Below are positions 8,264-16,323 of a DNA stretch of 64,000 bases, one piece after another. The notes beneath the pieces were generated by a model. The model searched no databases. It was given only the letters and a program-made list of their open reading frames with translations, and had not been told where the DNA came from. Both the position numbers and the translations under genes were made by a program. The stretch spans positions 2,232,001 through 2,296,000 of the forward strand of contig NZ_CP017702.1 of assembly GCF_002706745.1 (NCBI RefSeq). The letters run 5' to 3'. This DNA comes from Companilactobacillus farciminis KCTC 3681 = DSM 20184 (GTDB taxonomy: Bacteria; Bacillota; Bacilli; Lactobacillales; Lactobacillaceae). Numbering within the stretch: position 1 is the stretch's first letter; every line of letters starts with the position of its first letter.

Positions 8264-8964
8264 TCCCCACGCTGGATTTCTTCGAATTTTTTTTCAAAAG
8301 CCTCTATAGCGTTACGTTTATTTAATTCAGCCTTTAATTGTCTATTTTCTAGTTTTAATTTATCAACTTCTGTTAAACTCTTTTCTTTGACGTAACCTCT
8401 GCGTCCTCGCTTATCAGCGAGGGCAGAGTATCCTTGTTTCTTCACGATTAATACCCAATTGCGTACTTGTTGATAGGAAACTTGAAAATGTTCCGAAGCT
8501 TCAGAGTATGAATGTTTTTGAAGAGTTACGTATTCAACTACTTCAATTCTTTCTTCAAGAGTGGTTTTCTTCGACATTGTAACGACCTTCTTTCTAACAG
8601 GCGTAGCCTTGATTAGATTCTTGTCATTATTATACTGTATTATCCAATATCTCAATTGTTTAGAAGAACGTAGTTTAAACTTTATAGATACTTCTTTAAG
8701 AGTCCCTTCGCCATTAAGATAAGCACTGACAGCTTGAATCTTAGTCTCATAACTATATTTCTTGGGAACTTGAGGGATTAATCCCTTTTCACCGTATGCT
8801 TGAAATAAGGTAAGCCAACCTCTAGCAGTAATAGGATTAACTCCGATTGATCTGCAATATTCTGTAAATATTATTTCTGACTTTACTTTCAAATAGTCTT
8901 TAATTATTTTTATCTTGAACTCTGATTCGTACTTCTTCATAAAAAAATCCCTTCTGATTTTCAT
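8260..8964 (-). CDS. IS3-family transposase OrfA (helix-turn-helix)
   Basis: This 234-residue protein has two or three successive helix-turn-helix segments (FKIKIIKDYL.., SYETKIQAVSAYL.., TTLEERIEVVEYV..YSEASEHFQVSYQQVRNW) followed by a leucine-zipper-like coiled coil near residues 200-230. It is longer than typical OrfA proteins because of the extra repeats, as in IS150-type elements. It binds the IS ends and partners OrfB. The ATG choice is uncertain; a downstream start at MKKYESEF (about 8940) is also possible. Confidence 0.88.
   Translation of the reverse strand: MKIRRDFFMKKYESEFKIKIIKDYLKVKSEIIFTEYCRSIGVNPITARGWLTLFQAYGEKGLIPQVPKKYSYETKIQAVSAYLNGEGTLKEVSIKFKLRSSKQLRYWIIQYNNDKNLIKATPVRKKVVTMSKKTTLEERIEVVEYVTLQKHSYSEASEHFQVSYQQVRNWVLIVKKQGYSALADKRGRRGYVKEKSLTEVDKLKLENRQLKAELNKRNAIEAFEKKFEEIQRGE
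8287..8294 (-). other. Candidate -1 programmed frameshift site of the IS
   Basis: A run of eight A on the coding strand lies in orfA codons GAA AAA AAA TTC. Slippage by -1 enters the orfB frame, which is open from here to the orfB GTG. IS3 elements commonly use such A-runs to make OrfAB. Confidence 0.6.
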
Positions 8965-9013
8965 CTGAAATTATTCCATTTCATATGTCAACCACAAAGG
9001 GAGTATAGCAGAA

Positions 9014-9155
9014 CAATGTGGGCACGACTTGGAGCCTTTGCTAAGACCAAGACCGGGCAAAGTCTTCAAGCTCGACCTTTCACTAGGCAATAAATTGCCA
9101 AGAGAAATTTCACATTTGAGCCAATTTTCTTCGCTATTCCGGACTAAATGGTGGC
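9014..9155 (+). repeat. Dispersed structured repeat, copy A, right part
   Basis: This is the continuation of copy A after the IS: the ACAATGTGGGCACGACTTGG segment, the inner hairpin, the GGCAAT..ATTGCC hairpin and the right stem arm AGCCAATTTTCTTCG. A short open frame inside it is not a gene. From 9156 to 9261 I see only A/T-rich sequence with no gene. Confidence 0.85.
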
Positions 9156-9261
9156 TTTACTTTTTAATAATACTAAAAAAAGCATCTACTCAGATCTGTC
9201 TCCAAATCTGAATAAATGTGATTTTTAATTTGACGAAATAAATAATAATTGGGAACGAAGA

Positions 9262-10884
9262 TTAGTCAACTTTCAAATTATGTTCTTTCCAACCAAACAA
9301 GATGACTAACAAAATTCCTACAACACTAAGTGCTACGATTCCGTGAATATTGTAAGTAAGATGGGAACCACCTAAATACAAATCACCGACAATCGTTAAG
9401 AAGATTGCAGCCAAAATTCCTGTCCATTGTAAACGAGTGAAGGCTGAACCATTAGTACTACGTTCTTCACGGCGAGTTACGTATGGCAAGATCAAACCTA
9501 GCCCAACCAAGACGATGATAGAAACAAAATTGATGATCAATTCATACCACCATGTTGATGAAGCGAAAACTACATCTTGAGGTCCGATACCAAAAATTGT
9601 CGCAACGGCGGTAACGATCAAGCACCACCAACCGACTGTCAAAGCAGTTTTGTCATTCTTGATAAAGACGTAATCTGATGGGTACTTTTCACTATCTTGA
9701 CGAATCTTAATAAAAGCGAAGAAAACCCAGCAAGTTACACCTGGAGAAATAATTCCGTTCAAGTTTAAGAGCCAGTTGAAAATATCGTTCATACTTGGTA
9801 AGAAAATACCTAGTGACATGATGAAGGCACTTAAACCACAAGTTAACAAATATCCATTAACTGGTAAGCCAACTGAATTAGTTTTCTTCAAAACTTGTGG
9901 CATGTAACGATTACCAGTGTCAGAAATCAACATTCTCGTCATGGCATCCAACAAGACAGCCAACAAAGCAGCCAAATAAAATACTTCTGCTAGAGCGTAA
10001 ATGTACAACAAAGTGTTACCGAGATGATACTGATTACCTAAGGCTTGGAAAGCATAATAGGCACCGTTCATCTTTAAGTCTTTTGGTAAATGATAGGCAT
10101 TGAAGAAAACACCTAATGAGAATGATCCAAAAATAGTCAAGAAAGCTGTCATAGCAGCCAACATAATCATTGCTTTAGGAAATTCTTTATTTGGATGACG
10201 CATTTTCGTAACGAATGGTGCAATCAATTCTGCTCCATTCATTGCATAGATCAAAAGTCCCAAAGTAGTTAAGTAATGCAAATTAAATTTCGGAATAATT
10301 GTGTGAATCGTAAATGGTTGAGTGGCAATGTGTCCACCCATAGCTAATCCGGCGAAAGTCATGAAGACGAATAAGACCGTCAATCCAAAAATCGCTACCC
10401 CACCGATCGTACTCAAGACTTCCAATGAATGTTTGAAGCGTGATTGAGTGAAAATAAAGACCACGAATACTACCAAAGTCCAAAAAGCAAACCAACCGTT
10501 AGACATATGATTTTGCAAGCTAGCATTTCCATTAAAAGTCCAGCCCAAACCAACGACTAACGAATTGGCAGTATCGACAACGTAAGGAATCGAGGCTGCC
10601 CAATAAGTCCAAGCAGTGAAATATCCCAAAAATTCACCATTTGTACCTCTGATCCAAGAAGTCAAACCGCCACCTTCCTTATTGAAGGTAGACCCCAACT
10701 GTCCCACCATCAATGAATAAGGAATGACGTACAAGAATAGCATGATAACCCAGGATGTGATAACTCCCATCCCTTGACTCTGAAAGTTGTAAGCTAAATC
10801 ATCAAAGCCAATTACGGTAACAAAGTCCATCAAAGCCAAAACTGGCCAGGAGATGTACTTCTTATTTGGTTCTAGTTCTTCCAT
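9262..10884 (-). CDS. APC superfamily amino acid permease (paralogue 2)
   Basis: This 540-residue membrane transporter is closely similar along its whole length to the one at 5345-6973, with the same N-terminal motif (VTVIGFDDLAYNFQSQG) and the same GGGLTSWIR and WTYWAASIPYV segments. Most differences are conservative. It lies 98 bases downstream of a TetR gene in the same direction, and that gap holds a long inverted repeat. It may be controlled by that TetR protein. The substrate is unknown; the YjeM/GadC branch is the nearest match I recognise. Confidence 0.85.
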   Translation of the reverse strand: MEELEPNKKYISWPVLALMDFVTVIGFDDLAYNFQSQGMGVITSWVIMLFLYVIPYSLMVGQLGSTFNKEGGGLTSWIRGTNGEFLGYFTAWTYWAASIPYVVDTANSLVVGLGWTFNGNASLQNHMSNGWFAFWTLVVFVVFIFTQSRFKHSLEVLSTIGGVAIFGLTVLFVFMTFAGLAMGGHIATQPFTIHTIIPKFNLHYLTTLGLLIYAMNGAELIAPFVTKMRHPNKEFPKAMIMLAAMTAFLTIFGSFSLGVFFNAYHLPKDLKMNGAYYAFQALGNQYHLGNTLLYIYALAEVFYLAALLAVLLDAMTRMLISDTGNRYMPQVLKKTNSVGLPVNGYLLTCGLSAFIMSLGIFLPSMNDIFNWLLNLNGIISPGVTCWVFFAFIKIRQDSEKYPSDYVFIKNDKTALTVGWWCLIVTAVATIFGIGPQDVVFASSTWWYELIINFVSIIVLVGLGLILPYVTRREERSTNGSAFTRLQWTGILAAIFLTIVGDLYLGGSHLTYNIHGIVALSVVGILLVILFGWKEHNLKVD

Positions 10885-10893
10885 AATAAACCC

Positions 10894-10958
10894 CTATGTA
10901 TGTAAATTTGTCCTAAAAACAAGTTTTAATTTTACAACTTATTAGTTTACGTACATAG
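10894..10958. promoter_or_regulatory. Long inverted repeat before the second APC permease gene
   Basis: CTATGTATGTAAA at 10894-10906 and TTTACGTACATAG at 10946-10958 are inverted copies with one mismatch, 39 bases apart. It lies in the gap between the TetR stop and the permease start. This could be a paired operator, or a hairpin in the transcript. Confidence 0.45.
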
Positions 10959-10982
10959 ACAAAAGCGTTTTCCTAATTAATT

Positions 10983-11543
10983 TTATGCTATTCCATCAGC
11001 CTTTAAGGTACTGGTCAATAAATTATCTGCTAAATCAGATAACTTTGTAATATCAAACTTTCCTTGATGCAAAGCTGTATGCAAAACGCCAACCATTCCC
11101 CAGCAACAGTAATTAAGAATATAATCGCTATTTTCCGGATGGACGAACGGAATAACTTTTTTACCATTAGTAATCGTCAATTCAATCAATTTTTGCATTA
11201 ATTTCGAATCAGGATTTTGACACAAGACGCCAATCATTCTTTGATTTTCACCGATATAAGCCATAACCGTTCGGAAAAATTCTGGACCAATAACTTCATT
11301 ATTCGTTGGTGCTTCAAAATTTATCAACATCTGGGCAAAGTGATTCATGACGTAATCTTCAGTTTTACTCAACAGATCATAAATATCTGTGAAATGTAGA
11401 TAAAATGTCCGTCGATTGATATCAGCCTTGTCAGTAATCTCTTGAATCGTAATCTCGTTGATCGGTTTTTGTTCCATCAAGTCAATGAAGTTATCTCGAA
11501 TCAATTTTTGGGTACGTCTAGTCCGACGATCATTTTCATTCAT
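10983..11543 (-). CDS. TetR/AcrR family regulator
   Basis: This 186-residue protein has an N-terminal helix-turn-helix at about residues 10-52 ending INRRTFYLHFTDIYDL, followed by a helical ligand domain. The ATG at 11543 is preceded by AAGGAG; a GTG five codons upstream is unlikely because it overlaps that site. It is divergent from the HrtBA-like exporter genes and upstream of the second APC permease gene, so either could be its target. In Lactococcus the haem sensor HrtR, also TetR-type, controls hrtBA, but this protein cannot be called HrtR on sequence alone. Confidence 0.83.
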   Translation of the reverse strand: MNENDRRTRRTQKLIRDNFIDLMEQKPINEITIQEITDKADINRRTFYLHFTDIYDLLSKTEDYVMNHFAQMLINFEAPTNNEVIGPEFFRTVMAYIGENQRMIGVLCQNPDSKLMQKLIELTITNGKKVIPFVHPENSDYILNYCCWGMVGVLHTALHQGKFDITKLSDLADNLLTSTLKADGIA

Positions 11544-11572
11544 ACAAATCTCCTTCACAAAATCATAGTTTC

Positions 11573-11588
11573 TGTGTATTAAAACACA
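11573..11588. promoter_or_regulatory. Inverted repeat between TetR and HrtBA-like genes
   Basis: TGTGT at 11573-11577 and ACACA at 11584-11588 are separated by 6 bases. The repeat lies in the divergent promoter region, a plausible TetR operator half-site pair. Confidence 0.4.
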
Positions 11589-11660
11589 TAACCGCTGCCA
11601 TTGTTTATTGTTCCTAAAGCCATTCCTCCATAAGATAGAGTTACTCAGGAGGTAGATATT

Positions 11661-12725
11661 ATGTTTCTCACATTAAAAGAATTATTACACGATAAATTAA
11701 AATTTTCAGCTTTAGGACTCATCATTTTTCTAATTGTTTTCTTAGTTTTGTTCATTACTGGTCTAGCTAGTGGTCTTGCAAATGACTCTGGTTCAGCTAT
11801 CAAAGAAACCAATGCTCAAACTTTTATTTTGCAAAAAGGCTCTGAATCTAGATTGAACCGCTCCGAATTAACTGAGCAAGATTGGCAAAAATTTCAAGAT
11901 AAATACCACAATAAAGCTGCCAAATTGAGCGTCTCGCAAATGTCCATTCAACAAGCTAACAACGCTAGCAAAAAAACTGACATTGCCTATTTCATAATTG
12001 ACGCTAATAGCTTTTTAAATCCCACGACTATCTCTGGTCAAAAATTAAAGAATACTGATAACAATCAAGTCGTCGTCAGTGATAAGTTAAAGTCTTCCGG
12101 CTACAAACTTGGCGATAAATTCAAAGACCCTGCTACTAAAACAACTTTTGAAATTGCTGGCTTTACTGATAACAAAGCCTATTCACACACACCCGTAATT
12201 TATCTCAACCAAAAACAAGCTCAAAAACTTTCACCAAATACTAATTTCAATACTATTGCTTTAAAGAGTAAAGTTTCTAAAAAAAACGGCTATCAAGTTA
12301 TTAGTCAACAAACCTTAATCGATGCTATCCCCGGATACTCAGCTGAACAAGGCTCACTCTACTTAATGATTGGCTTTCTTTACATCATTTCCTTATTCGT
12401 CCTAGCTGTCTTCTTCTATATTATCAATTTACAAAAATTAAGCGACTTTGGAACTTTAAAAGCTCTTGGAACCAAAACTTCATATTTAGTTAAGCATGTC
12501 CTATCAGAAATGGGAATCCTTTCTCTTATTTCTATCATAGTTGCTTCAGGAGTCACTTACGGTATTTCACTTTACATGCCTGCTTCAATGCCATTTAGCT
12601 TGGGCACAACAACCTTGCTTGGTACTGGACTACTCTTTTTAGCCATCACTTTGATCAGCGCTTTACTATCATTAATCAAAGTTGTCAAAGTCGATCCAAT
12701 TTCTGCAATCGGAGGTAATAACTAA
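11661..12725 (+). CDS. FtsX/MacB-type ABC permease, HrtB-like
   Basis: This 354-residue protein has one N-terminal membrane segment (about 15-37), a large extracytoplasmic domain of about 190 residues, then three membrane segments (about 232-255, 277-302, 315-340), the FtsX/MacB topology. The N terminus (MFLTLKELLHDKLKF, then LFITGLASGL) resembles HrtB haem-export permeases. The next gene is its ATPase, overlapping as TAATG. I infer efflux of haem or another amphipathic toxic compound; haem is a guess from resemblance. Confidence 0.75.
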   Translation: MFLTLKELLHDKLKFSALGLIIFLIVFLVLFITGLASGLANDSGSAIKETNAQTFILQKGSESRLNRSELTEQDWQKFQDKYHNKAAKLSVSQMSIQQANNASKKTDIAYFIIDANSFLNPTTISGQKLKNTDNNQVVVSDKLKSSGYKLGDKFKDPATKTTFEIAGFTDNKAYSHTPVIYLNQKQAQKLSPNTNFNTIALKSKVSKKNGYQVISQQTLIDAIPGYSAEQGSLYLMIGFLYIISLFVLAVFFYIINLQKLSDFGTLKALGTKTSYLVKHVLSEMGILSLISIIVASGVTYGISLYMPASMPFSLGTTTLLGTGLLFLAITLISALLSLIKVVKVDPISAIGGNN

Positions 12726-13390
12726 TGCCAGTTTTAGAATTAAAAAATATCATCAAAAACTATCCCGATGGACAAAATATCAACGAAGTTTTAAAGGATG
12801 TCTCTTTTCAAGTCAATCAAGGAGAGTTCGCTGCCATCGTCGGTCCCAGTGGTGCTGGTAAAAGTACTTTACTGACAATCATGGGTGCCTTATTAACGCC
12901 TACTTCTGGACAAATCCTCTTAAATGGTCAAGACATCAGCCAATTATCCAAGAAAAAACAAACTGAGATTCGTCTCAATCAAATTGGTTTTATCTTCCAA
13001 AATTCTGACTTGATTCCTTATCTAAAAATAAAAGATCAACTACAATTCATTCAAAAAATCTCTTCCAAAAAGCCCGTCGACGCCATAGAAATTCTTGATA
13101 AACTAGGTTTAAAATCACGTCTCAACAGCTATCCAAATGTCCTATCTGGTGGCGAAAAACAAAGGGTTGCAATCGCTAGGGCCTTCATCAATCAACCAGA
13201 CTTGATTTTAGCCGATGAACCAACTGCCAGTCTCGACTCCAAAAGAGGTCACGAAGTAGTTTCCATTATTCAACAGACTGTTCATCAAGAAAACAAAGCT
13301 GCCGTCATGGTAACCCATGATGAACGAGTGCTAGATTTAGTCGATACGATTTGGGAAATTGAAGACGGTAAGTTGAAAAAAGTTCAATAA
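12725..13390 (+). CDS. ABC transporter ATPase, HrtA/LolD-like
   Basis: This 221-residue nucleotide-binding protein has Walker A GPSGAGKST near residue 38, Q-loop region IGFIFQNSDLIPYLK, signature LSGGEKQRVAIAR, Walker B LILADEPTASLD and switch VMVTHDE. The IGFIFQ..LIPYLK segment is the pattern seen in HrtA. It partners the FtsX-type permease encoded just upstream (start overlapping its stop). A terminator follows. Confidence 0.85.
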   Translation: MPVLELKNIIKNYPDGQNINEVLKDVSFQVNQGEFAAIVGPSGAGKSTLLTIMGALLTPTSGQILLNGQDISQLSKKKQTEIRLNQIGFIFQNSDLIPYLKIKDQLQFIQKISSKKPVDAIEILDKLGLKSRLNSYPNVLSGGEKQRVAIARAFINQPDLILADEPTASLDSKRGHEVVSIIQQTVHQENKAAVMVTHDERVLDLVDTIWEIEDGKLKKVQ

Positions 13391-13401
13391 CAATTACTAA
13401 C

Positions 13402-13444
13402 AAAAGACACCATAACAACTCACATGAGTATTATGGTGTCTTTT
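13402..13444. terminator. Bidirectional terminator
   Basis: AAAAGACACCATAA pairs with TTATGGTGTCTTTT. It lies between the ABC pair and the convergent oxidoreductase gene. Confidence 0.88.
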
Positions 13445-13467
13445 ACATTTCTATTAATGATAAATAA

Positions 13468-14064
13468 CTACAACTTATCAATATCATCAACGTCCAAAGT
13501 GACATTTTCTTTATCATTATCCACAGCATCCAAAGCTGCTAAAGCTACCATGCTAACAGGTAAACTACGGTATCTAGAATCAGAATCAACCTTATCGTCA
13601 TCCGTTACCATCGTAGCTGGTCTCATGATAACCGTTCTAAAACTGCGCTTATTCAAGTTGTCTTCAGCATCACGTTTAGTACTGATATAACGCTTATTTG
13701 CACCAGGAATATCGTCAGCTGAAATGTAAACGAAGACTGGAACTTTATTCTTTTCAGCTGCATCAGCAATATTTAAGGCACTTTGATAATTGACCTTTTC
13801 AAAAGTTAAATTCTCATTTTGACTCTCTTGATATTCACCAATCGTATCAACAACTACATCGGCGTCCTTCAAATAGTTTTCCCAAAAGCCAGTTCCCAAG
13901 GCATTACCAATCTTCCAATCCACTTTGCCATACCAAGATTCATTGCCCAAAGGTTCACCAGTTCTTGAAACACTAGTAACTGAATCTCCATTTTCAATAA
14001 ATTGTTTAGCGAATTCGCCACCTACGAATCCATTTGCACCAAAAATTACTATTTTTCTTGCCAT
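13468..14064 (-). CDS. NAD(P)-binding (atypical SDR) protein
   Basis: This 198-residue protein has the Rossmann motif VIFGANGFVGGEFAKQF at the N terminus, DVVVDTIGEY about residue 70-79 and VYISADD further on. It belongs to the NAD(P)H-binding/NDUFA9-like epimerase relatives, which bind a nucleotide and often have no known substrate. It follows an aldo/keto reductase gene 24 bases upstream, suggesting one transcript. Confidence 0.78.
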   Translation of the reverse strand: MARKIVIFGANGFVGGEFAKQFIENGDSVTSVSRTGEPLGNESWYGKVDWKIGNALGTGFWENYLKDADVVVDTIGEYQESQNENLTFEKVNYQSALNIADAAEKNKVPVFVYISADDIPGANKRYISTKRDAEDNLNKRSFRTVIMRPATMVTDDDKVDSDSRYRSLPVSMVALAALDAVDNDKENVTLDVDDIDKL

Positions 14065-14088
14065 AATTAAAATCCTCTCAATTTAAAA

Positions 14089-15000
14089 CTATTCAAATGC
14101 TTCATCAATCACATGATAATCAGAGTTACCCAATTCAACACTCAAAGACTTCACGTTTTGATCCACTTGGGCTGGTTTTCTAGCTCCAGGTATCACGATA
14201 GAAATATCTGGGTTCTTCATGTACCAAGCCAAGATTACTTGAGCGACTGTTGCATCGTACTTATTAGCAATCTTTTGTACGACCGCAATCGACTTCAAAA
14301 TGTTGTCGAACTCATCTTTAGTAAACTGCTTAAATTTCTTATAATCAGAAGCATTGTATTTACCTGTTAACAAACCTGAAGCCAATGGGAAATATGGTAC
14401 AAACGAGATATTATTCTTTCTCAAGTATGGGAACAAGGTTTGTTCGGCATCCCGATGAACCAAACTGTAGTTATCTTCCACAATATCAACTAACCCATCC
14501 TGATTAGCTTCTTTGATTTGATCTAGGGAAAAGTTAGAAACACCAATCGCTTTGATTTTTCCAGCTTGCTTGAGTTCATTCAAAGCTGCTACCGCTTCAT
14601 TTTTAGGTGTCTTCTCATCTGGAAAATGAATATAGAAAATATCAATATAGTCAGTCTTCAAACGTTTCAAAGCTAAATCAACTGACTTTTTCAAAAATTC
14701 AGGGCTATTATTATACTTCAAGTCATTGTCAGGATCTTGAGCAGCCTTAGTGGCGATGACTAATTTGCTACGATCATAGTTTTGAATCACATCGCCAATA
14801 ATCTCTTCTGAACGACCAAGTCCATACATGAAGGCTGTATCCAAAGTTGTGATGCCACTGTCGATAGCCTCTTTAACTACTGCATAGCCATCTTCATCTT
14901 TTAAATTATCAAATAAATTGTGGCCACCAACTTTGTTAGTCCCAAGACCAATTTTTTTGCTAGTTACATCTGTATTACCAATTTTAATTAAGTTATCCAT
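14089..15000 (-). CDS. Aldo/keto reductase
   Basis: This 303-residue protein has the AKR signature: GLGTNKVGG, then LDTAFMYGLGRSEE with the catalytic D and Y, K in VIATKAA, H in IFYIHFPD, and the C-terminal SIVIPGARKPAQV. It reduces aldehydes or ketones with NADPH; the substrate is unknown. I chose the ATG at 15000 with AAGGAGG upstream; an in-frame ATG 19 codons earlier lacks support. It is followed by an SDR-like gene in the same direction. Confidence 0.88.
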   Translation of the reverse strand: MDNLIKIGNTDVTSKKIGLGTNKVGGHNLFDNLKDEDGYAVVKEAIDSGITTLDTAFMYGLGRSEEIIGDVIQNYDRSKLVIATKAAQDPDNDLKYNNSPEFLKKSVDLALKRLKTDYIDIFYIHFPDEKTPKNEAVAALNELKQAGKIKAIGVSNFSLDQIKEANQDGLVDIVEDNYSLVHRDAEQTLFPYLRKNNISFVPYFPLASGLLTGKYNASDYKKFKQFTKDEFDNILKSIAVVQKIANKYDATVAQVILAWYMKNPDISIVIPGARKPAQVDQNVKSLSVELGNSDYHVIDEAFE

Positions 15001-15113
15001 TCGCAAAACCTCCTTAATATTGGGTCGTTTGAAACCGCTACCTTCATAATAGCTCAAATTTTTACAAAAAAATAAGATTATGCATAATTTGCATAATCTT
15101 ATTAATCAATATT

Positions 15114-16223
15114 TTAGTCTTCAGAAGGCAATTCTTGACGTTCTTTTTTAGCTTCTAGAGTATCACGAACAGCTTCTTCAGTAGCCTTGCGACGTTTAGC
15201 AAGTTCACTATTTTCAATTTTATCCTTAACGATTTCCAATTCATCCACTTCTTGATGAGCTTCAGGATTATTACGTCTGAAGATTGCCATAACACGGTAA
15301 GCAATTTTTTCTCCCATAAGTGTAACTAGTGAACCAAGCAAGATAACGACGATACCAAAGATAGTATTGGCAGTCATTGCTTCGCCTAAAATCAGAAGTG
15401 ATAGAACTGGTGCTAATGCAGGCTTAACTAAGAAAATTAATGAAGCTTGCAAGATACCAACTTTTTCCATTGATAGGAAGTACAAACCAAAAGCCACACC
15501 TGTGACTAGGACTGAAATGTACAAGATCAATGGTAATGTTTGCAAGGAAATTCCTTGGAAGTATGGAATGTTGCTAAATTGTGAAAAGTTACTTGGAATA
15601 GCGCTGGCAACGGCTGGTATGTGACTGATTGCCATCAAAATACCTAGTTCACCAGAACCAAATAAGAAGGCTAAACAAGTCATTGATAGACCGTTCAAAC
15701 CGATTTTGCCGCCGTAAACACGTGACATAACGCCATAAACACCAAAGATAATTGATGATAATAAACCTAACATGATTCCCATGGCACCTGACAAGTGGAA
15801 GGGATTAATAATAATCAATAAACCGACTAACGTTAAAACTAAAGCTAAGACGTTAGTTCTCGATAATTTTTCTTTGAGGAACACGAAGCCGATGATCAAA
15901 CCAAAGATTGGATTGGCACTCAACATGATAGCGATAACCGATGCTTTAGCCATCCCAATTGAGATTTGATACAAGGTCATACTTACTACCACGATAACAA
16001 ATCCTGTCAAAGCGATACGACCCCAGCCAGATTTAGAAATTTTTACATTGTTCTTCTTAAGGTAAAGAATAGTAAATGGTAAGAGGGCTAGTCCACCAAT
16101 CAAGAATCTAATAAAATTCAATTCGATTGGATTGAACTGTCCACCAGCAATCTTTAATGCAATTTCCATTGAACTGAAAAGAAATGTTGGTATCAATATG
16201 TATAGAAAACCCTTTAAATTCAA
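15114..16223 (-). CDS. EamA/DMT family transporter
   Basis: This 369-residue protein has ten membrane segments in two EamA repeats (about residues 5-140 and 150-290), then a charged cytoplasmic tail of about 70 residues (lysine/glutamate rich, with an RRKATEEAVRDTLEAKKE stretch), longer than usual. DMT exporters move metabolites, drugs or amino acids. The reading begins at a TTG at 16223; no ATG gives a full first helix, and the only upstream purine tract is a weak GGGGAT. Confidence 0.82.
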   Translation of the reverse strand: MNLKGFLYILIPTFLFSSMEIALKIAGGQFNPIELNFIRFLIGGLALLPFTILYLKKNNVKISKSGWGRIALTGFVIVVVSMTLYQISIGMAKASVIAIMLSANPIFGLIIGFVFLKEKLSRTNVLALVLTLVGLLIIINPFHLSGAMGIMLGLLSSIIFGVYGVMSRVYGGKIGLNGLSMTCLAFLFGSGELGILMAISHIPAVASAIPSNFSQFSNIPYFQGISLQTLPLILYISVLVTGVAFGLYFLSMEKVGILQASLIFLVKPALAPVLSLLILGEAMTANTIFGIVVILLGSLVTLMGEKIAYRVMAIFRRNNPEAHQEVDELEIVKDKIENSELAKRRKATEEAVRDTLEAKKERQELPSED

Positions 16224-16288
16224 AACTTAATTTCATCCCCATTTTTCGTAAGTGAATATGTTAAGTGTACTCCTATGAAACGGGTTCC

Positions 16289-16313
16289 AAAAAATGAAAG
16301 TGTTTTCATTTCT
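16289..16313 (-). terminator. Terminator of the LTA-synthase-like gene
   Basis: AAATGAAA / TTTCATTT hairpin followed by a T run reading leftward, just past the stop at 16324. Confidence 0.75.
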
Positions 16314-16323
16314 AAAAAAGATA

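Larger units (their letters stand above)
7315..9010 (-). mobile_element. IS3-family insertion sequence (IS150-like), complete
   Basis: The element is 1,696 bp. Its ends are defined by comparison with intact copies of the repeat it interrupts: it begins TGCACTCTGCC, ends in the inverted equivalent (TGCTATACTCCC read on the minus strand), and both ends share GTTGACAT about 18 bases in. It is flanked by GAA direct repeats (7312-7314 and 9011-9013), the 3-bp target duplication typical of IS3 elements. It carries orfA and orfB in the overlapping arrangement, both intact, so it may still be active. Confidence 0.92.

Noticed and set aside
9029..9211. 60-residue open frame inside copy A of the repeat
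   Set aside because: It lies wholly in the repeat and its stems, with no ribosome site; the other copies do not keep the frame.
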